Shown piece by piece: positions 1 to 8,253 of a DNA stretch of 16,329 nucleotides. Source of the stretch: JBFHES01 sp041584015. Lineage in GTDB: Bacteria; Bacteroidota; Bacteroidia; Bacteroidales; M50B96. Both the position numbers and the translations under genes were made by a program. A model generated the notes under the pieces. The model saw only the letters and a list, made by a program, of their open reading frames with translations. It searched no databases and had not been told where the DNA came from. The DNA is taken from assembly GCA_041584015.1 (NCBI GenBank), contig JBFHES010000084.1:1-16329 (forward strand). The letters run 5' to 3'. Position 1 is the stretch's first letter; the number at the start of each line of letters is the position of its first letter.

Positions 1-1529
1 AAATGGCCGGTAGAAACATTCGCGCCTACTTTAATTTTAATACAGCTACAGACGAACAAATAAAAATAAAGTTTGCCCTGTCAGCTGTTAGCACAGCTGG
101 TGCGCTAAATAATATGAAAAAAGAAATACCTCATTGGGATTTCAATAAAACAATGCACGCAACACAAGATCTGTGGAACCAAGAGCTTTCAAAAATTCTT
201 GTTGAAACCCAAACACCAGCTCAAAAAACTACGTTCTACACAGCCTTGTATCATACCATGCTTGGCCCAACGCTCTACGAAGATGTAGACGGGCTCTACC
301 GAGGCCTTGATCAAAACATTCATCAAAGCAATGGTTTTGTAAATCATACAACATTTTCTCTGTGGGATACATATCGGGCTCTACACCCCTTATTTAACAT
401 CATTCAACCAGAACGGAATAACCATATGGTGAAATCAATGTTGGCGCACCACGATCAAAGCGTTCACCGTATGTTGCCAATATGGAGCCATCATGCCAAT
501 GAGAACTGGTGTATGGTTGGATATCACTCAGTATCGGTGATTGCGGATGCAATTATAAAAGGTACAAGTGATGTTGACATTAACAAAGCGTTGAATGCTT
601 GTGTGAATACTTCGACAGTTCCATATTTTGATGGCATTGATTATTACATGCAATTAGGATATGTGCCGGAAGACAAAAGTTCATCCTCGGTGTCAAAAAC
701 GCTTGAATTTGCATACGACGATTGGTGCATTGCACAAATTGCCAACAAAGCCGGGAAAGAGGACATTTACTCCAACTACGAGCATCGATCAAAAAATTAC
801 AAAAATGTTTACGACTCAACAATTGGTTATATGCGCCCGAAGTTAAGCAATGGAAAATGGCGAAAAGCATTTGACCCAATTGATACGCATGGACAAGGTT
901 TTATTGAAGGGAATGCATGGAATTACGGACTATATGTACCACACGAAATAGACAGCATGATTGCCATTATGGGAGGAAAAGATAAATTCTCGGCACATCT
1001 CGATATGATTTTTGAAACAGAAATTGACGAACATTACATTTCCAGAAATGAAGATATAACACGCGATGGAATAATAGGAAATTACGTGCATGGCAACGAA
1101 CCTGGTCATCACATTCCTTTCCTATACAACTGGACCAATCATCCGTGGAAAACTCAAAAACGCGTTCGCATGATCATGGATACTATGTATAGCAACGGAG
1201 TTGATGGTTTATGTGGCAACGACGACGCCGGACAAATGAGCGCTTGGTATATATTTAATGCACTAGGCTTTTATCCTGTGATTCCAGGCTCCACAGAATA
1301 TGCCATCGGAAGTCCGAACATTATTTCAGCCCGTATTCAAATGAGCAATGGCAAGACGCTAACAATAAGTACGATTAACCAATCGAAGGAAAATGTATTC
1401 CTGCAAACCGTAGAAATAAACAATAAAAAAACAGATAAACTTACAATCGATCATGATCTGTTTATTAATGGTGGATCGCTAACATTTATGATGGGTAACG
1501 AACCTGGAGATCATTTTTCATTCAATTAA
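1..1529 (+). CDS. GH92 family alpha-mannosidase, C-terminal part (5' end outside window)
   Basis: This is an exo-acting alpha-mannosidase of glycoside hydrolase family 92, calcium-dependent inverting enzymes that trim mannose from N-glycans, yeast mannan or glycoproteins. The frame is open to the left edge, so the Met at base 3 is internal. The 508 visible residues cover the (alpha/alpha)6 catalytic domain and its C-terminal beta region; the N-terminal beta-sandwich of a usual 700-800 residue protein, and any signal peptide, are missing. Family motifs are SLWDTYR (119-125), EGNAWNY (302-308), HGNEPGHH (363-370) and GNDDAGQMSAWY (405-416). These carry the conserved acidic, His and Asn residues expected for catalysis and metal binding. 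I cannot assign the linkage (1,2-, 1,3-, 1,4- or 1,6-). Family members usually act in the periplasm or at the cell surface. The family is certain; the specificity is not. Confidence 0.95.
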   Translation, partial: MAGRNIRAYFNFNTATDEQIKIKFALSAVSTAGALNNMKKEIPHWDFNKTMHATQDLWNQELSKILVETQTPAQKTTFYTALYHTMLGPTLYEDVDGLYRGLDQNIHQSNGFVNHTTFSLWDTYRALHPLFNIIQPERNNHMVKSMLAHHDQSVHRMLPIWSHHANENWCMVGYHSVSVIADAIIKGTSDVDINKALNACVNTSTVPYFDGIDYYMQLGYVPEDKSSSSVSKTLEFAYDDWCIAQIANKAGKEDIYSNYEHRSKNYKNVYDSTIGYMRPKLSNGKWRKAFDPIDTHGQGFIEGNAWNYGLYVPHEIDSMIAIMGGKDKFSAHLDMIFETEIDEHYISRNEDITRDGIIGNYVHGNEPGHHIPFLYNWTNHPWKTQKRVRMIMDTMYSNGVDGLCGNDDAGQMSAWYIFNALGFYPVIPGSTEYAIGSPNIISARIQMSNGKTLTISTINQSKENVFLQTVEINNKKTDKLTIDHDLFINGGSLTFMMGNEPGDHFSFN

Positions 1530-1626
1530 TACAAGCATTTATACCATTTGTCAAAAACTTTATGATTCTTGATAACTTATTATTTATTTTAGAGTATAGA
1601 AACTTCTGAAAGCATAAACCCAGAAT

Positions 1627-2349
1627 ATGAGAGAATTTATCAAACAATTTCTACGAAATAGAGGCGTACTAATTACAAGAATGCCAGGAGCCGATTTAAT
1701 TCGTCGCACACAAATTTTAGAAAATTATAATATAGATGTACTGTTTGATGTTGGCGCCAATATTGGTCAATACGCTCAGCAAATGAGATTCATCAACTAT
1801 AACAAGAAAATTGTGTCGTTTGAACCGTTAAGCAAAGCATATGGCGAACTAAAAGAAACAGCAGCCAAAGATCCTCAATGGACAGCTTGTAACTTTGCAC
1901 TTGGACATGAAGACACCCAAAGCAAAATTAACATAGCGGGAAATTCGTACAGTTCCTCTTTGCTTGATATGAAAGAGGCACACGTAAAAGCCGCGCCCGA
2001 ATCTGAATATGTTGCTGAAGAAGAAATTGCTGTCAAAAAGCTCGATTCGGTTATTGATGATCATTGCAGCAAAACAGACCGCATCATGCTAAAGGTAGAC
2101 ACGCAAGGATACGAAAAGCACGTTATTGAAGGAGCAAGTAAATCGCTCGATCGCATTGTCCTCATTCAATTAGAAATGTCGATACTGGAATTATATGACA
2201 AAGAAATGCTAATGGCTGACATGATTAACTTTCTTGACAAGCAAGGCTTTCAGCTGATTGCACTTGAGAACGGATACGAAAACACAAAAACACATGAATT
2301 AATTCAGGTAGACGGAATTTTCGTGAATCGAAGGTTTGCCATCCAATAA
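1627..2349 (+). CDS. FkbM family SAM-dependent methyltransferase
   Basis: This 240-residue protein has the FkbM-type class I methyltransferase fold. Motif I is DVGANIG (41-47), the acidic end of the second strand is SFEP (64-67), and the family hallmark KVDTQGYE lies at 156-163. Length is typical for the family. FkbM enzymes O-methylate hydroxyls of polyketides, sugars or glycolipids; in Bacteroidota they often sit among surface-polysaccharide genes, and the convergent glycosyltransferase next door fits that. The substrate cannot be read from sequence. There is no signal peptide or membrane segment, so it is cytoplasmic. The gene starts 97 nt after the mannosidase stop, with no hairpin seen between them, so co-transcription is possible. 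A weak promoter candidate (TTTG at 1547-1550, TAACTTAT at 1573-1580) also precedes it. The ATG chosen is the first Met and has no clear Shine-Dalgarno. Confidence 0.9.
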   Translation: MREFIKQFLRNRGVLITRMPGADLIRRTQILENYNIDVLFDVGANIGQYAQQMRFINYNKKIVSFEPLSKAYGELKETAAKDPQWTACNFALGHEDTQSKINIAGNSYSSSLLDMKEAHVKAAPESEYVAEEEIAVKKLDSVIDDHCSKTDRIMLKVDTQGYEKHVIEGASKSLDRIVLIQLEMSILELYDKEMLMADMINFLDKQGFQLIALENGYENTKTHELIQVDGIFVNRRFAIQ

Positions 2350-2358
2350 AAAAAATTA

Positions 2359-3507
2359 CTATAATTCAGAGGCTGATTGAATTAACTCAATCAGCTTTTT
2401 TGCGTTTAGACCGTTGGAATAATCTTTGGCTAAAACGGCTTTTCGCTCTTCAATATTCTTATCACTAAAAGTCTGATCCTTCAGTTGTTCTATTAATTGA
2501 ATCATGCTTTCCGCTGTATCGCCAACATGTACAAGTTTTGCAAGGCCTGTGTGCTCTACCATTGGCGTATTAGTAATTATATGCCGTGCTGAAAAAAGCG
2601 AATGCAACAACTTTAATTTCAAACCTGTTGCCTGAAAGGTTGGCAATAAACAAACATGTGCATCTTCAATTATACGCTGCATTTCAGCACCATCCGGATT
2701 AGCTATTAATTGTACATGCTCCATCTTATCAATTAAGGTGACTAACTCAGGCACCGGGTTTTTACCCGTAACAATAAATGGGAATGTTGACTTTGAAAGA
2801 ACTTGCGTGAGTAAATACGTAACTGCTTTTACATTTTCTGCAACACTTAAATTACCATGAAACAAGGCATATTTGCCACTTCCCGCTTTTACACTCACTT
2901 CATCATTAGGATGAAAAGCAGAGATAAGACGGGCCGTACTGTTAACCGTTTGAAAGTGTTTAAAATCAGCATCCGAGATACAAGCCAATCCTTGAGCAAG
3001 GTTTAACACATGCTCATACTTTTCAAGTTTCCGCGCCTCAGTTGCAAGGTAAAAACGCTTTAGAGGATTACGCTCTGCCTGTGCTAAGCCCTTATAATAA
3101 TCGTGCTCAACATTATGGGTTCTTACAATCTTTGGAATATTTTTTAAATCAGGGTGATTGAGCAATTCACAAGTATGCAAGCCTTCCAGTAAAACCGGTG
3201 CAGGATGCTTCGCGATATTTGTTGCTATTTCGGTTCCTGTGCGGGTTACTGCTATAAATGGTTTTGTCTTAAAAAAATCAACAATGGTTTTTGAGCGCTT
3301 ATAATAATAAACCTCTTTACATATTTTATCCAATTCAGGCTGTCTTCCCCGGCCATATTCATAACAATGTAAAGTAATATCAATTCCTAAATTGGCAAGT
3401 GACTTTATCTTGTAATAAACATCAATGGCTCCGCCGTAATCTGCCGGATAAGGAACATCAAAGGAAACAACATGCAAGTGCTTATTAAATTTCATTGGTA
3501 CAGGCAT
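2359..3507 (-). CDS. GT4-like glycosyltransferase
   Basis: This 382-residue cytoplasmic protein has the two-Rossmann GT-B architecture of family-1/GT4 glycosyltransferases. The N-terminal domain begins HVVSFDVPYPADYGGAIDV (12-30), a sugar-acceptor-side glycine-rich opening. RTHNVEHDYY (129-138) is a motif I associate with a Bacteroidota group of these enzymes. The C-terminal nucleotide-sugar domain has ALFHGNLSVAENVKAV (214-229) and TGLKLKLLHSL (294-304). In classical GT4 enzymes the last segment carries the first Glu of the EX7E motif; here that position appears to be His302, so donor binding may differ or the family lacks the residue. Donor and acceptor are unknown; cell-surface glycan or glycolipid synthesis is likely. 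The start lies 3 nt after the stop of the sensor gene, so it is the last gene of that operon. Met5 (3495) is an alternative start. Confidence 0.85.
   Translation of the reverse strand: MPVPMKFNKHLHVVSFDVPYPADYGGAIDVYYKIKSLANLGIDITLHCYEYGRGRQPELDKICKEVYYYKRSKTIVDFFKTKPFIAVTRTGTEIATNIAKHPAPVLLEGLHTCELLNHPDLKNIPKIVRTHNVEHDYYKGLAQAERNPLKRFYLATEARKLEKYEHVLNLAQGLACISDADFKHFQTVNSTARLISAFHPNDEVSVKAGSGKYALFHGNLSVAENVKAVTYLLTQVLSKSTFPFIVTGKNPVPELVTLIDKMEHVQLIANPDGAEMQRIIEDAHVCLLPTFQATGLKLKLLHSLFSARHIITNTPMVEHTGLAKLVHVGDTAESMIQLIEQLKDQTFSDKNIEERKAVLAKDYSNGLNAKKLIELIQSASEL
2372..2401 (+). terminator. Rho-independent terminator of the FkbM gene, inside the convergent gene
   Basis: A perfect 9-bp stem, GCTGATTGA at 2372-2380 and TCAATCAGC at 2387-2395, closes a 6-nt loop and runs straight into six T residues (2396-2401). 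It lies 22 nt after the FkbM stop codon. The hairpin lies within the last codons of the opposite-strand glycosyltransferase, which stops at 2359. On the minus strand the nearest T tract (complement of 2348-2355) is about 16 nt past the stem, so the element is best oriented for the plus strand. Confidence 0.85.
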
Positions 3508-3510
3508 ATA

Positions 3511-6009
3511 CTAATTCGCTCCCTTAAAATCGACATTTAACTTACTCTGGATGGTACTGATTCCAGATAGAATTTTCTTTAAGGTTGTAACCTCAATATC
3601 TGTTAACATTTTGGCATCAATAATATTGTTTGGGCTTTCGTTACTAAGTAGCTGATTCGCTTGCGAGCGAAAACGCAACATCATTAAATAATCATAGCTC
3701 TGCCCTAACTCATCTGCAAGTTCTTTTGACAAGACTCCCTTTTCGTTTAACTGTTTTAAGCGATGTAATGAATTTGTTACCTGTAATTTGTGATACAAGG
3801 CATAAACCCGCAGAAACCCTATAATTGGTACCAGTATGGCTTTAATATCTATATTACGATGCATATCATTATCGTCCATTGCTTTAATTTGCCCGAACAT
3901 ACTAAGCGGCACTTTTAGCTTTGCAACCGACTGCGCGAGATGATGATAAAAAGCATCGCGATTGGAAGCCAGCTGATAGACAAAATCCTTTAGCTCATTC
4001 ACTAAATCATAATTTCCATAAATGTATCGGATATCGTAGAAAATAGTTGTTTCTAAGATATTCTGAGGATCGGGTTGCTGAATCCATCTAGCAAAATACT
4101 TTTTCCACTCGCCAATTGGTTGCGTCCACTTAGGGTTTCGCGCCATAATCTCACCCTTGCACAACTTGTATCCTGACTCATGTAAGGCAACATTTACTTT
4201 CTCTGCTAAACTTAAGAAATATGCCTTCACTTCATCAGAGGCAAACTTATCATCGTAGATAATAGCATTATCCTGATCGGTTGCCAACGACTGTTCCATG
4301 CGAGCCTCGCTACCCAGCACGATAAAAGCGAAATTACAAGGTGGTTCTCCTAGTTCTTCAATAGCGAGCCTGATGATTTGTTTTGTAATAGCATCTGTTA
4401 ATGAAGAAACAATGCGGGTAATGTTCTGAATTAAAGCACCACTGTCGAGTAACGCTTTTACCAGCACCGGCAACTTCTTTACAATACCTAGCAGGTCTTT
4501 CACATTCTCGGTATGCTCAATTTCCTTCACTAAATAACTAAGAGAATTTCGCTGTAACGAAAGTATTTTGTCATTACTAATTTTACCAACATTGTTTCCA
4601 CTTCCATCTTTAACCAGCAAATGAGAAACGCCCATAGCATTAAACATTAATATGGCTTCATATAAGAGCGCATCTTCGCGAACGCTAATTATTGGCGACG
4701 ACATGATGCCTGAGATTTGTCTTTTTGCATCGCAATCGATAGCCAGCACTCTGCTTCGTAGATCGAAGTCGTTAACTACCCCTACCAGCTCATCATTAAT
4801 TTCAACAAACACAACATCCTGATTTCGTTTGGTCATCAATTGCGCGGCATCAGCAATTGTATCTTCATGATTACATTTGAGAATCGGCTCAATAAAGTGC
4901 CTAATGGGCTGATTCATCATTAAAAGTGACGTTTGCAATTCGTAGGTAAGTTGTTCCGTTTCCTTTTCTATTTGCTGTTTCGATGAGATTTCTTTCACCA
5001 CCACAATGATGGCAACATGGTCGTCATAATCTATTTTTGACAAAGAAAGAATAACGCCATCACCTGTATTTTTACCCCAGGCTATGCTGGTTTCAAAACT
5101 CGACGACTTGTTAGGCACAATCACTTTTTGCACCTCTTCGTTCCAATTTATCTCAAACAAGGCATCGGCGCGTTTACCCATAATTTCCGAAGCTTCAAAT
5201 CCCATTAAGCTGGCTACCTTCTGGTTGGCAAAGACGATTTTATCATCGATGAGCATAAGGGTACCTTCGCTGGACGCTTCGACCAGCGACTGAAACTTTT
5301 GATTGGAAAGCAGCAGTTGTTCCTGTACTAATCCTCGTTTCGACTCAATTTTATGACTTTGACGAATGATATAGATAAGGATGAGTGCAATTATGAAAAT
5401 AATGAGAAGAATGAGCCGTAATAATTTAGCCTGCAACAGCTTTATTTCCTTTCGCACATCTTCTAAATAAACCCCTGTTCCTATCACCCAACCCCAGGGT
5501 TCAAAGGACTTTACATAACTTAGTTTAGGAACAATCCTACTTGGGTCATCTTTCCATTGCCAATAATAATCTATAAAACCGCTACTATTTTCTTTGGTTA
5601 CTTCAATGGCCTCTACAAAAAGTTTGTTGCCTCGCGGATCAGTATAAGTAGAGAGATCGGAATCAATAAGCTCCTTTCGATACGGATGCATCACCATCGC
5701 AGGCTGCCTGTTAATAATCCAGAAATAATCTTTCGCATCATCGCCATAGCGCATTCGTTCAATACGAGATGCAGCCATTCGTTTGGCTTCATCCAGACCA
5801 ATAGCCGTATCCTGATATTCCTGATAGTACTCATTAATCAGGCTATAAGCTGAATTAGTTAATTCACTAATCATTTCTTTCTTGGCCTGCATAATGTTGT
5901 TTTCAAACACAGGTAAAATCAATACGTAAATAGAAATGATAAAGAGAGCAATGGCCAAAAATGATGGCAGCACGATACTAAAGAAGAATTTATTCAAACT
6001 ATTTGTCAT
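3511..6009 (-). CDS. Membrane sensor with Cache, PAS, CBS pair and DUF294 nucleotidyltransferase domains
   Basis: In order this 832-residue protein has TM1 (about 8-35); a periplasmic single-Cache domain (about 40-185; DYFWIIN 94-100, MVMHPY 105-110, PKLSYVKSFEPWGWVIGTGV 161-180); TM2 (about 196-215); a PAS domain (about 235-345); two CBS domains (about 371-425 and 432-487); a DUF294 nucleotidyltransferase domain (GSEAR 566-570, TDQDNAI 577-583); and a helical DUF294 C-terminal domain (about 690-825). The GS...DxD pattern is that of GlnD-like polymerase-beta-fold nucleotidyltransferases; the substrate is unknown. Cache domains bind small extracellular ligands, often carboxylates, and CBS pairs bind adenine nucleotides. 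The usual relative has a cyclic-nucleotide-binding domain before the CBS pair; here Cache and PAS take its place. No histidine kinase, GGDEF or receiver domain is present. The gene lies 7 nt after the metallophosphoesterase gene and 3 nt before the glycosyltransferase gene. Confidence 0.92.
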   Translation of the reverse strand: MTNSLNKFFFSIVLPSFLAIALFIISIYVLILPVFENNIMQAKKEMISELTNSAYSLINEYYQEYQDTAIGLDEAKRMAASRIERMRYGDDAKDYFWIINRQPAMVMHPYRKELIDSDLSTYTDPRGNKLFVEAIEVTKENSSGFIDYYWQWKDDPSRIVPKLSYVKSFEPWGWVIGTGVYLEDVRKEIKLLQAKLLRLILLIIFIIALILIYIIRQSHKIESKRGLVQEQLLLSNQKFQSLVEASSEGTLMLIDDKIVFANQKVASLMGFEASEIMGKRADALFEINWNEEVQKVIVPNKSSSFETSIAWGKNTGDGVILSLSKIDYDDHVAIIVVVKEISSKQQIEKETEQLTYELQTSLLMMNQPIRHFIEPILKCNHEDTIADAAQLMTKRNQDVVFVEINDELVGVVNDFDLRSRVLAIDCDAKRQISGIMSSPIISVREDALLYEAILMFNAMGVSHLLVKDGSGNNVGKISNDKILSLQRNSLSYLVKEIEHTENVKDLLGIVKKLPVLVKALLDSGALIQNITRIVSSLTDAITKQIIRLAIEELGEPPCNFAFIVLGSEARMEQSLATDQDNAIIYDDKFASDEVKAYFLSLAEKVNVALHESGYKLCKGEIMARNPKWTQPIGEWKKYFARWIQQPDPQNILETTIFYDIRYIYGNYDLVNELKDFVYQLASNRDAFYHHLAQSVAKLKVPLSMFGQIKAMDDNDMHRNIDIKAILVPIIGFLRVYALYHKLQVTNSLHRLKQLNEKGVLSKELADELGQSYDYLMMLRFRSQANQLLSNESPNNIIDAKMLTDIEVTTLKKILSGISTIQSKLNVDFKGAN

Positions 6010-6016
6010 CCTGATA

Positions 6017-6763
6017 CTATATTTTCAGAGCTTCCAGCTCTTTATTCTTTAAATCGACGGTTAAGAAACCATTGGCTTCACCTCCATTAGTAATGGATGG
6101 TGCTATAACACAAACCGGTTCATCTGGTAGTTGGCGTTTCCGAAATCGATATTCATTCACCTTTCCTGATGAAACATAATACAAGCCTGCCGGATGCATG
6201 TGCCCCATAATGCTCAAATTCATATGCTGCTCTTTCATAAAACTGAAATGCTCCATATATTCATAAGACTCCCGATAAAAACCTTTTGCCGTACCTGAGA
6301 TATTTGGATATGCATAATGGCTTAATAAAACATTCCTGTCATGTGATGCGAAAGAATACTGCTCTGGAAGTTCTTTCAGATAAGCAATATCGGCATCGGT
6401 ATATAATGCATTAAGCTCATTATTATCGTACAGCCATATTGCGTCCTTTGCAATTTTCTCGCGGTCAGAATAATGAAGATCGTACCAATTATCAGGATAA
6501 TTAAATAATGGATCTATTAATGGTAATCTTTGCGCCACATGCAAATCATGATTTCCCAAGATGATTATTTCGCAGGTTTTGCGTAACAGCGACAAGCAAG
6601 CACTTGCATTGCGTGTTTTTACATGATTATTGAATGGAATACTGAAACCTGATATATCGCCAAGACAATATACTTTATCAACCTTCAATGCATCGATTTT
6701 ACGCATAGCCTTTTCAAGACTTACAATATCTTCATGAATATCTGTTACTATGGCAATCTTCAT
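6017..6763 (-). CDS. Calcineurin-like metallophosphoesterase
   Basis: This 248-residue soluble protein carries the complete two-metal phosphoesterase signature: D8 and H10 in TDIHED, GD at 35-36, GNHD at 70-73, H149 in LSHY, and GHMH at 187-190. These enzymes hydrolyse phosphomonoesters, phosphodiesters or cyclic nucleotides; the layout resembles the small YfcE/ApaH-like branch, but the substrate cannot be assigned. The N-terminus begins directly with the first strand and the D-x-H motif, which supports the chosen ATG. It is the first gene of a three-gene operon, with the sensor/nucleotidyltransferase gene 7 nt downstream. A nucleotide- or phosphodiester-related role opposite the DUF294 enzyme is an inference from that position. 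A -7 promoter match lies 26 nt upstream. Confidence 0.9.
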   Translation of the reverse strand: MKIAIVTDIHEDIVSLEKAMRKIDALKVDKVYCLGDISGFSIPFNNHVKTRNASACLSLLRKTCEIIILGNHDLHVAQRLPLIDPLFNYPDNWYDLHYSDREKIAKDAIWLYDNNELNALYTDADIAYLKELPEQYSFASHDRNVLLSHYAYPNISGTAKGFYRESYEYMEHFSFMKEQHMNLSIMGHMHPAGLYYVSSGKVNEYRFRKRQLPDEPVCVIAPSITNGGEANGFLTVDLKNKELEALKI

Positions 6764-6788
6764 AAGTTGTAGTATTTGATGCCTTTTA

Positions 6789-6796
6789 CAAAGTTA
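6789..6796 (-). promoter_or_regulatory. Bacteroidota-type -7 promoter element for the phosphoesterase-sensor-glycosyltransferase operon
   Basis: Read on the minus strand this is TAACTTTG, an exact match to the Bacteroidota consensus TAnnTTTG. It ends 25 nt before the ATG of the metallophosphoesterase. I see no good TTTG -33 element at the expected distance, so support comes from the -7 box and its position only. Confidence 0.45.
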
Positions 6797-6849
6797 ATGA
6801 TCCAAACGAAACTCATGCTATACTTGAATAGTTTAGATTCAGATAGAAT

Positions 6850-6901
6850 AAAAAAAGAGCTCATCTGAAAGCTAGCAGCGCCACTTTCAAGACAAACTCT
6901 T
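6850..6901 (-). terminator. Probable terminator after the outer-membrane protein gene
   Basis: On the minus strand a two-part hairpin follows the porin stop codon. The outer arms are AAGAG (complement of 6897-6901) and CTCTT (6855-6859); the inner arms are TGAAAG (6884-6889) and CTTTCA (6866-6871). An unpaired internal loop separates the two parts. The outer arm merges into a T7 tract (complement of 6850-6856). It separates the porin gene from the phosphoesterase operon. Confidence 0.6.
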
Positions 6902-6924
6902 AAATATTGTTTTACGTTCTATTA

Positions 6925-8181
6925 TTAAAAGAAGTAATAAACGCCAACTAAAAATCGCACATTCGAAACATCAACAGTTTCTGTTACTACGCCATATTCA
7001 TCGATGGCATATACATCGTCTGAAATTTCTTTGGCATATGCTGCAGCAGTATATTCAATCTCTCCTGCGATACGAACCTTACCCGAATTAAAAACCACCC
7101 GAGGCGATACTCTAATTGCGTTGTCCAATATATTATTATCAAAACGATCAAAAATATTAGCCAAACGTTCGGTTTCGTCGCCAAGAATTTTATCAGTCGC
7201 GCCAAGGTTTTTCATATATCCGGCAAAAACGCCAACCTGCCATTGTTTACCATTGGTATGAATATCGGTCCACACGGTGAATTGATTCATCGGTGTATAT
7301 ACATAGTCACCAGTTGTCATGTTTACTTCACTAATCGCATAAGCACTTGTTAACAAATGGTCATGCATGTTTTGTCCATATACTCCCTCGAATTTAAAAG
7401 TAACAGGTTTAGTATTTACTCTTAGGTAGGCTATTGAATAAAATGAACCCAGTGTTGCATCGGTAGCCAAACCCAATTGATTGGTTAATGAAGGCTTAAT
7501 ATTCTTATAGCCTGCTCCTGCTCCCGCATAAACTAGTTTATTGGCAAACTGCAGCTGTCCGTGTACATCCGGAGCTCCCGAGTTACTTAATGGTGCATAG
7601 CCACCTACGCCTGTAAAGTCGCGCTGTGTCATAGCAGCAGCAATAAGCTTTAAACCACCAAATTTATAGCTAAAACGGATCTGTGGATTTCTTGAAAACG
7701 GTTGAAACGGCACACCTGTATTAAATGAAACAGTTCCGGGAAAACATCCGGTAACAAACATTGGATGCCAATACTGCCCGAATAATAGCTCGGCATGCTC
7801 CCAGTTTAATTTTAATATTGCATGGCGTAAGCGAAAAATATTAGGTGCATTTCCAAAAAAATCGGCTTCCAAAACACCACTTGTCTTCGCCCCAAATGCA
7901 TCAGGTCCGGTAATGGTGCCCTTTAGTCTACTTTGAATAGACAAGAAGTTAACACTCGAATTATCATTAATATCTTTTTCGTTGGCATCTTCATTTATTG
8001 GCTTTGGAAAAAAGTTAAAATGATTATCACGTATTTGATACATCTGTCTGGTATCATAAAAGAAATCATTCTTTATGAAACCAGAAAATGAGATTCCATA
8101 CTTTGGAGCTTCCTTCGCATCCTGCCCGAACGCACTAAAAGCAATACTTAATACAATTACTATTAAAGTAAATTTCTTCAT
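6925..8181 (-). CDS. Outer-membrane beta-barrel protein, probable porin
   Basis: This 418-residue protein has a clear signal peptide (MKKFTLIVIVLSIAFSAFG, cleavage near residue 19/20) and then alternating hydrophobic/aromatic beta-strand patterns to the end. It closes with GVYYFF, the C-terminal aromatic typical of outer-membrane barrels. Segments such as FSGFIKNDFFYDTRQ (32-46), LEADFFGN (104-111), LKLNWEHAELLFGQYWHPMF (123-142) and NPQIRFSYKF (165-174) resemble DcaP/OprP-like porins. It has no TonB box or plug domain, so it is not a TonB-dependent receptor. It lies 72 nt downstream of actP on the same strand; a terminator-like hairpin sits in that gap. The likely role is an outer-membrane channel, perhaps for the substrate that ActP takes up; the substrate link is inference from position. 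A near-match -7 box, TACTTTTA, is at 8241-8248 on the minus strand. Confidence 0.8.
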   Translation of the reverse strand: MKKFTLIVIVLSIAFSAFGQDAKEAPKYGISFSGFIKNDFFYDTRQMYQIRDNHFNFFPKPINEDANEKDINDNSSVNFLSIQSRLKGTITGPDAFGAKTSGVLEADFFGNAPNIFRLRHAILKLNWEHAELLFGQYWHPMFVTGCFPGTVSFNTGVPFQPFSRNPQIRFSYKFGGLKLIAAAMTQRDFTGVGGYAPLSNSGAPDVHGQLQFANKLVYAGAGAGYKNIKPSLTNQLGLATDATLGSFYSIAYLRVNTKPVTFKFEGVYGQNMHDHLLTSAYAISEVNMTTGDYVYTPMNQFTVWTDIHTNGKQWQVGVFAGYMKNLGATDKILGDETERLANIFDRFDNNILDNAIRVSPRVVFNSGKVRIAGEIEYTAAAYAKEISDDVYAIDEYGVVTETVDVSNVRFLVGVYYFF

Positions 8182-8201
8182 GTGTAAAATTTTATTTTTA
8201 T

Positions 8202-8238
8202 AAAAATTCGTGCCCCAAACACGAGGTCCGGAGCACGA
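8202..8238 (-). terminator. Terminator or attenuator hairpin between actP and the porin gene
   Basis: On the minus strand the arms TCGTGCTCC (complement of 8230-8238) and GGGGCACGA (complement of 8208-8216) form nine pairs, one of them a G-U that exists only in the minus-strand RNA. A 13-nt loop separates them. A short T5 tract (complement of 8202-8206) follows one base after the stem. Because the porin ATG is only 20 nt beyond the T tract, the element could terminate actP transcription or attenuate read-through into the porin gene. Confidence 0.6.
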
Positions 8239-8253
8239 TGTAAAAGTATCTAA

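Noticed and set aside
1..2349. Polysaccharide utilisation locus around the GH92 gene
   Set aside because: No SusC/SusD pair, other hydrolase or regulator is visible in the window; the left side is cut, so the claim cannot be supported.
3511..6763. Nucleotidyltransferase plus phosphoesterase as a CBASS-like defence or toxin-antitoxin system
   Set aside because: The nucleotidyltransferase is of DUF294/GlnD type fused to Cache, PAS and CBS sensor domains; there is no effector nuclease, membrane-pore gene or other defence gene nearby.
7004..7261. Plus-strand frame antisense to the porin gene
   Set aside because: It lies wholly within a well-supported beta-barrel gene and has no independent start signal.
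6925..8181. TonB-dependent receptor
   Set aside because: At 418 residues with no plug domain or TonB box it is too short; the pattern fits a simple porin-like barrel.
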